Assembly: GCA_964388085.1 (NCBI GenBank)
Contig: CAYLZW010000252.1
Span: forward strand, 1-8,504
Source of the DNA: CAYLZW01 sp964388085
GTDB taxonomy: Bacteria; Myxococcota; UBA727; CAYLZW01
Reading direction: 5' to 3'
DNA: 8,504 nucleotides
Shown: positions 6,741 through 8,504 of the stretch, one piece after another
Position numbering within the stretch: the first letter of the stretch is position 1
Layout of the letters: each line of letters begins with the position of its first letter
The notes under the pieces: generated by a model
The model's input: the letters and a program-made list of their open reading frames with translations, nothing else
What the model was told of the DNA's origin: nothing
Database searches by the model: none
Program-made: the position numbers and the translations under genes

Positions 6741-6820
6741 GTTGCCGTCGCGGGTAGTCCGCTCACGCGTGCGCTTCAACCGGAGGGCTCGTCGCCGAGC
6801 AGACGCTCGGACGAGAAGAA

Positions 6821-6917
6821 TTTCACGCAAGGCCGCCATGCCGCCAAGGAAGACCCAAATGCGATCCTTTGCGACTCTTTGCGGCTCTGCGGCTTTGCGT
6901 GAGACTTCGCGGTTCAA
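6821..6917. repeat. imperfect palindromic element with tandem TTTGCG units
   Basis: This lies in the 208-bp gap (6732-6939) between ggt and the polymerase gene, where I see no gene. The left arm (about 6821-6850, beginning TTTCACGCAAGGCCGCC) and the reverse complement of the right arm (about 6875-6904, beginning TCTCACGCAAAGCCGCA) agree at about 21 of 30 positions. The right arm itself is built of near-repeats with TTTGCG at 6868, 6878 and 6894 and CTGCGG between them, and is followed by TTCGCGGTTCAAA (6906-6917... with the last bases at the edge). A+T content is higher than in the neighbouring genes. From memory, very similar 'TTTGCG...GCTTTGCGTGAGA' palindromes recur between genes of many unrelated bacteria, so this is probably one copy of a dispersed intergenic repeat. 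Its copy number in this genome cannot be seen from one window. The rest of the gap shows only the ggt upstream region. Confidence 0.7.
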
Positions 6918-6939
6918 AGCCTCGTGCGTCGGCGCTGAC

Positions 6940-8504
6940 TCAACTCCCCCTGGAGCTACGCGCCAGCATCGTCAGCTCGAACGCCTTCTGCATCGGATTG
7001 CCACCGAGCCCCGCGAGCGCGCGCTCGAGCACGTCGTCGTTACCTTCCCGCAGCCAGCGCTCGAGGCGCTCGAGCAGCGCGTCGTCGACGTCACCACGGC
7101 CCAGTCGCTCTTGCAAGCTCGCGTCCTCGGCAGCGTCAGCGGTCGGCGCGGCCGCGGCTCGATCGTCCGTCTCAGCAGCCTTCGTTCGAGCGCGCGCCTT
7201 CTTCGCCGCCCGCGCTCTGCGTCCCAGCGCGGCTCGTTCGACACCAAGTCGTCGCGCCCGACGAGCCAGCAGCTCTTCGGCCGGGAGCGAATTCAGCACG
7301 TCCTTCGACGACAGCCAGCCGCGGCGGGCCTGATACGCGCCCCAACGCATCCAGCCGATCTCGGCGAGGTCGTTCGCTCCCGTCGCCACGCCGACCATCA
7401 CGCCGGAGTCACGCGCCAGGCGGCAGGCGCGCGCGTCCAGATCGTACGCCGTCGGATCGGCGTGGAGCTCGAGGGCCACCTCGTGCTTGCGCGCGGCCCG
7501 CACGACGCGCTCGATGTCGAGGGGGAGCCGATCTCCATCGATGGACGTGCGCCCGAGCGGGCGGGCGAGCGCGTCGATGAGGCCGCTCGCGAAGGCTCGC
7601 TCCACCCGCGCCGTCCGTTGCTCGGCGTCACCTGCGGCGTCGTTCCAGAGCGTGACCCAATCGGCAGCAAGAGCGCCCTCGCGCGAGAGCGAGAGGTCTG
7701 CTTCACCGGCCACCGTCACCTGCAGGCCGACGAGCACCTCGACGCCGACGTCGTCGCCGAGCGCCCGCAGCGCAGGCGCCCGCTGCTGCAGCGCCCGTTC
7801 ATCGGGCGCATGCAGGATCACCCAGCGCCGGCCGCTCCCGCGCGCGCCCTGCAGCATCGCGCGCGCTTGCTTCTCGTCGTCGAGCGCGCGCATGCGCGTG
7901 TCGCCGATGAGGTCCGCGATGTCGAGCAAGGCGGGTAGGCGCCCCTTCTCCGCGGCCTCGATCTCGCCGAGCGCCTGGCGCAGCTCCGGCTCGATGAAGG
8001 GGAGGTCGACGGCGGCGAAGATGTCCTCCTCACGGGTCCCCGGGGCGATCCGCGTGCCGCCGCGCACGATGCCGAGCTCGCTCAGGTGCAGGCCGCGCTT
8101 GTTGGCGCGCTTGCGGATCTCGACGACGTGGGGCTTCCTGCCGCTGAAGGCGTGCAGCGCGGCGCCTGTGCACTCCGGCGGCACCACCCAGAGGTCCGCC
8201 TGGCGTCCGTCCGGGAAGCGCACCGAGCCTCTCGTCGGCGCGCGCAGCAGCACCTCGCTGACGGCCGGCAGCTCCGCGAACTGGCGCACGAGGAGGGCGC
8301 TGTCGAGCGAGGTGGCCACGAAGTCGAGGTCACCGACGGTCTCCTCCCGCCTGCGCGCGCTGCCCACCTGAAAGGCACGAAGGCAGGCGGGCAGCCGCTC
8401 GATCTGCGAACGCAGCTGCTCCCCGAGCTCGAGCGCCTCCGGCAGGAGCAGTCGCGTCACGTGCAGCTTCTCGTGCGCGAGGCTCTGCGTGAGGAGCTCG
8501 ACGG
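6940..8504 (-). CDS. polX: family X DNA polymerase (PolX) with degenerate PHP domain; N-terminus beyond window
   Basis: The frame stays open through the right edge, so the helix-hairpin-helix part of PolX is missing here; the GTG at 8460 is internal. Numbering from that GTG, FQVGSARRREETVGDLDFV (30-48) is the nucleotidyltransferase motif with metal-binding Asp44 and Asp46, and QADLWVV gives the third, Asp89. LHAFSGRKPHVVEIRKRANKRG and LSELGI (102-131) are the PolX fingers-side blocks, and DLPFIEPELR (152-161) ends the polymerase core. A PHP domain follows (about 180-390), recognised by ALELHADPTAYDL, MRWGAYQARRGW and SKDVLNSL. PHP normally gives bacterial PolX a 3'-5' exonuclease, but each ligand motif is altered: the H-x-H site reads RMR (189-191), the T-D-H site reads LHA, the Glu of G-x-E is Gln247, the later His positions read Asn273 and Arg300, and the final D-x-H reads GAN (361-363). 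About 100 extra C-terminal residues include a Lys/Arg/Ala-rich linker. Role: gap-filling repair synthesis. The symbol is given by family. Confidence 0.9.
   Translation of the reverse strand, partial: VELLTQSLAHEKLHVTRLLLPEALELGEQLRSQIERLPACLRAFQVGSARRREETVGDLDFVATSLDSALLVRQFAELPAVSEVLLRAPTRGSVRFPDGRQADLWVVPPECTGAALHAFSGRKPHVVEIRKRANKRGLHLSELGIVRGGTRIAPGTREEDIFAAVDLPFIEPELRQALGEIEAAEKGRLPALLDIADLIGDTRMRALDDEKQARAMLQGARGSGRRWVILHAPDERALQQRAPALRALGDDVGVEVLVGLQVTVAGEADLSLSREGALAADWVTLWNDAAGDAEQRTARVERAFASGLIDALARPLGRTSIDGDRLPLDIERVVRAARKHEVALELHADPTAYDLDARACRLARDSGVMVGVATGANDLAEIGWMRWGAYQARRGWLSSKDVLNSLPAEELLARRARRLGVERAALGRRARAAKKARARTKAAETDDRAAAAPTADAAEDASLQERLGRGDVDDALLERLERWLREGNDDVLERALAGLGGNPMQKAFELTMLARSSRGS

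Noticed and set aside
6730..7938. 402-codon plus-strand frame crossing the ggt-polX gap
   Set aside because: It is antisense to polX and runs through the palindromic repeat; it has no recognisable domain.
1..8504. CRISPR array, tRNA, rRNA, insertion sequence, phage or defence genes
   Set aside because: I looked on both strands and saw no spaced direct repeats, cloverleaf-like sequence, transposase, integrase or known defence domains.

Overview
The window is GC-rich DNA (visibly about 70% G+C) with tightly packed genes and strong third-position G/C bias. Long open frames on the opposite strand are by-products of that bias. The gene content (a PolX-type polymerase, a lipoprotein gamma-glutamyltranspeptidase, a secreted DUF4412-like protein, a DCC/DUF393 protein and an ATP-grasp ligase) and the codon bias suggest a Myxococcota/deltaproteobacterial-type chromosome. 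That assignment is inference; the window holds no rRNA or other marker gene.

Layout, left to right. Positions 1-3636 hold five minus-strand genes, transcribed right to left: a secreted DUF4412-like protein, a membrane-anchored protein of unknown function, exodeoxyribonuclease III (strong RBS, GTG start), a DCC-family protein, and an ATP-grasp ligase that runs off the left edge. A 115-bp divergent intergenic region separates these from a plus-strand pair, a Can-type beta-carbonic anhydrase (3752-4345) and a PaaI-like hotdog thioesterase (4383-4859). The thioesterase converges on a gamma-glutamyltranspeptidase (4881-6731, minus strand), with a small perfect hairpin between the two stop codons. 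Upstream of the transpeptidase is a 208-bp non-coding gap carrying an imperfect palindromic, internally repetitive element. The right end (6940-8504, minus strand) is the C-terminal part of a family X DNA polymerase whose start lies beyond the window.

How the genes relate: most are housekeeping or stand-alone functions, namely base-excision repair (exonuclease III, PolX), bicarbonate supply, thioester hydrolysis and glutathione/gamma-glutamyl metabolism in the cell envelope. No pathway links them all. I see no defence system, CRISPR array, prophage, transposase, tRNA or rRNA.

The most unusual item is the PolX. Its polymerase active-site aspartates are intact, but every recognisable metal ligand of its PHP exonuclease domain is replaced, and it carries an extra C-terminal tail of roughly 100 residues with a Lys/Arg/Ala-rich linker. 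The second item worth a look is the palindromic repeat at about 6821-6917, which also extends the transpeptidase reading frame with a spurious leader.
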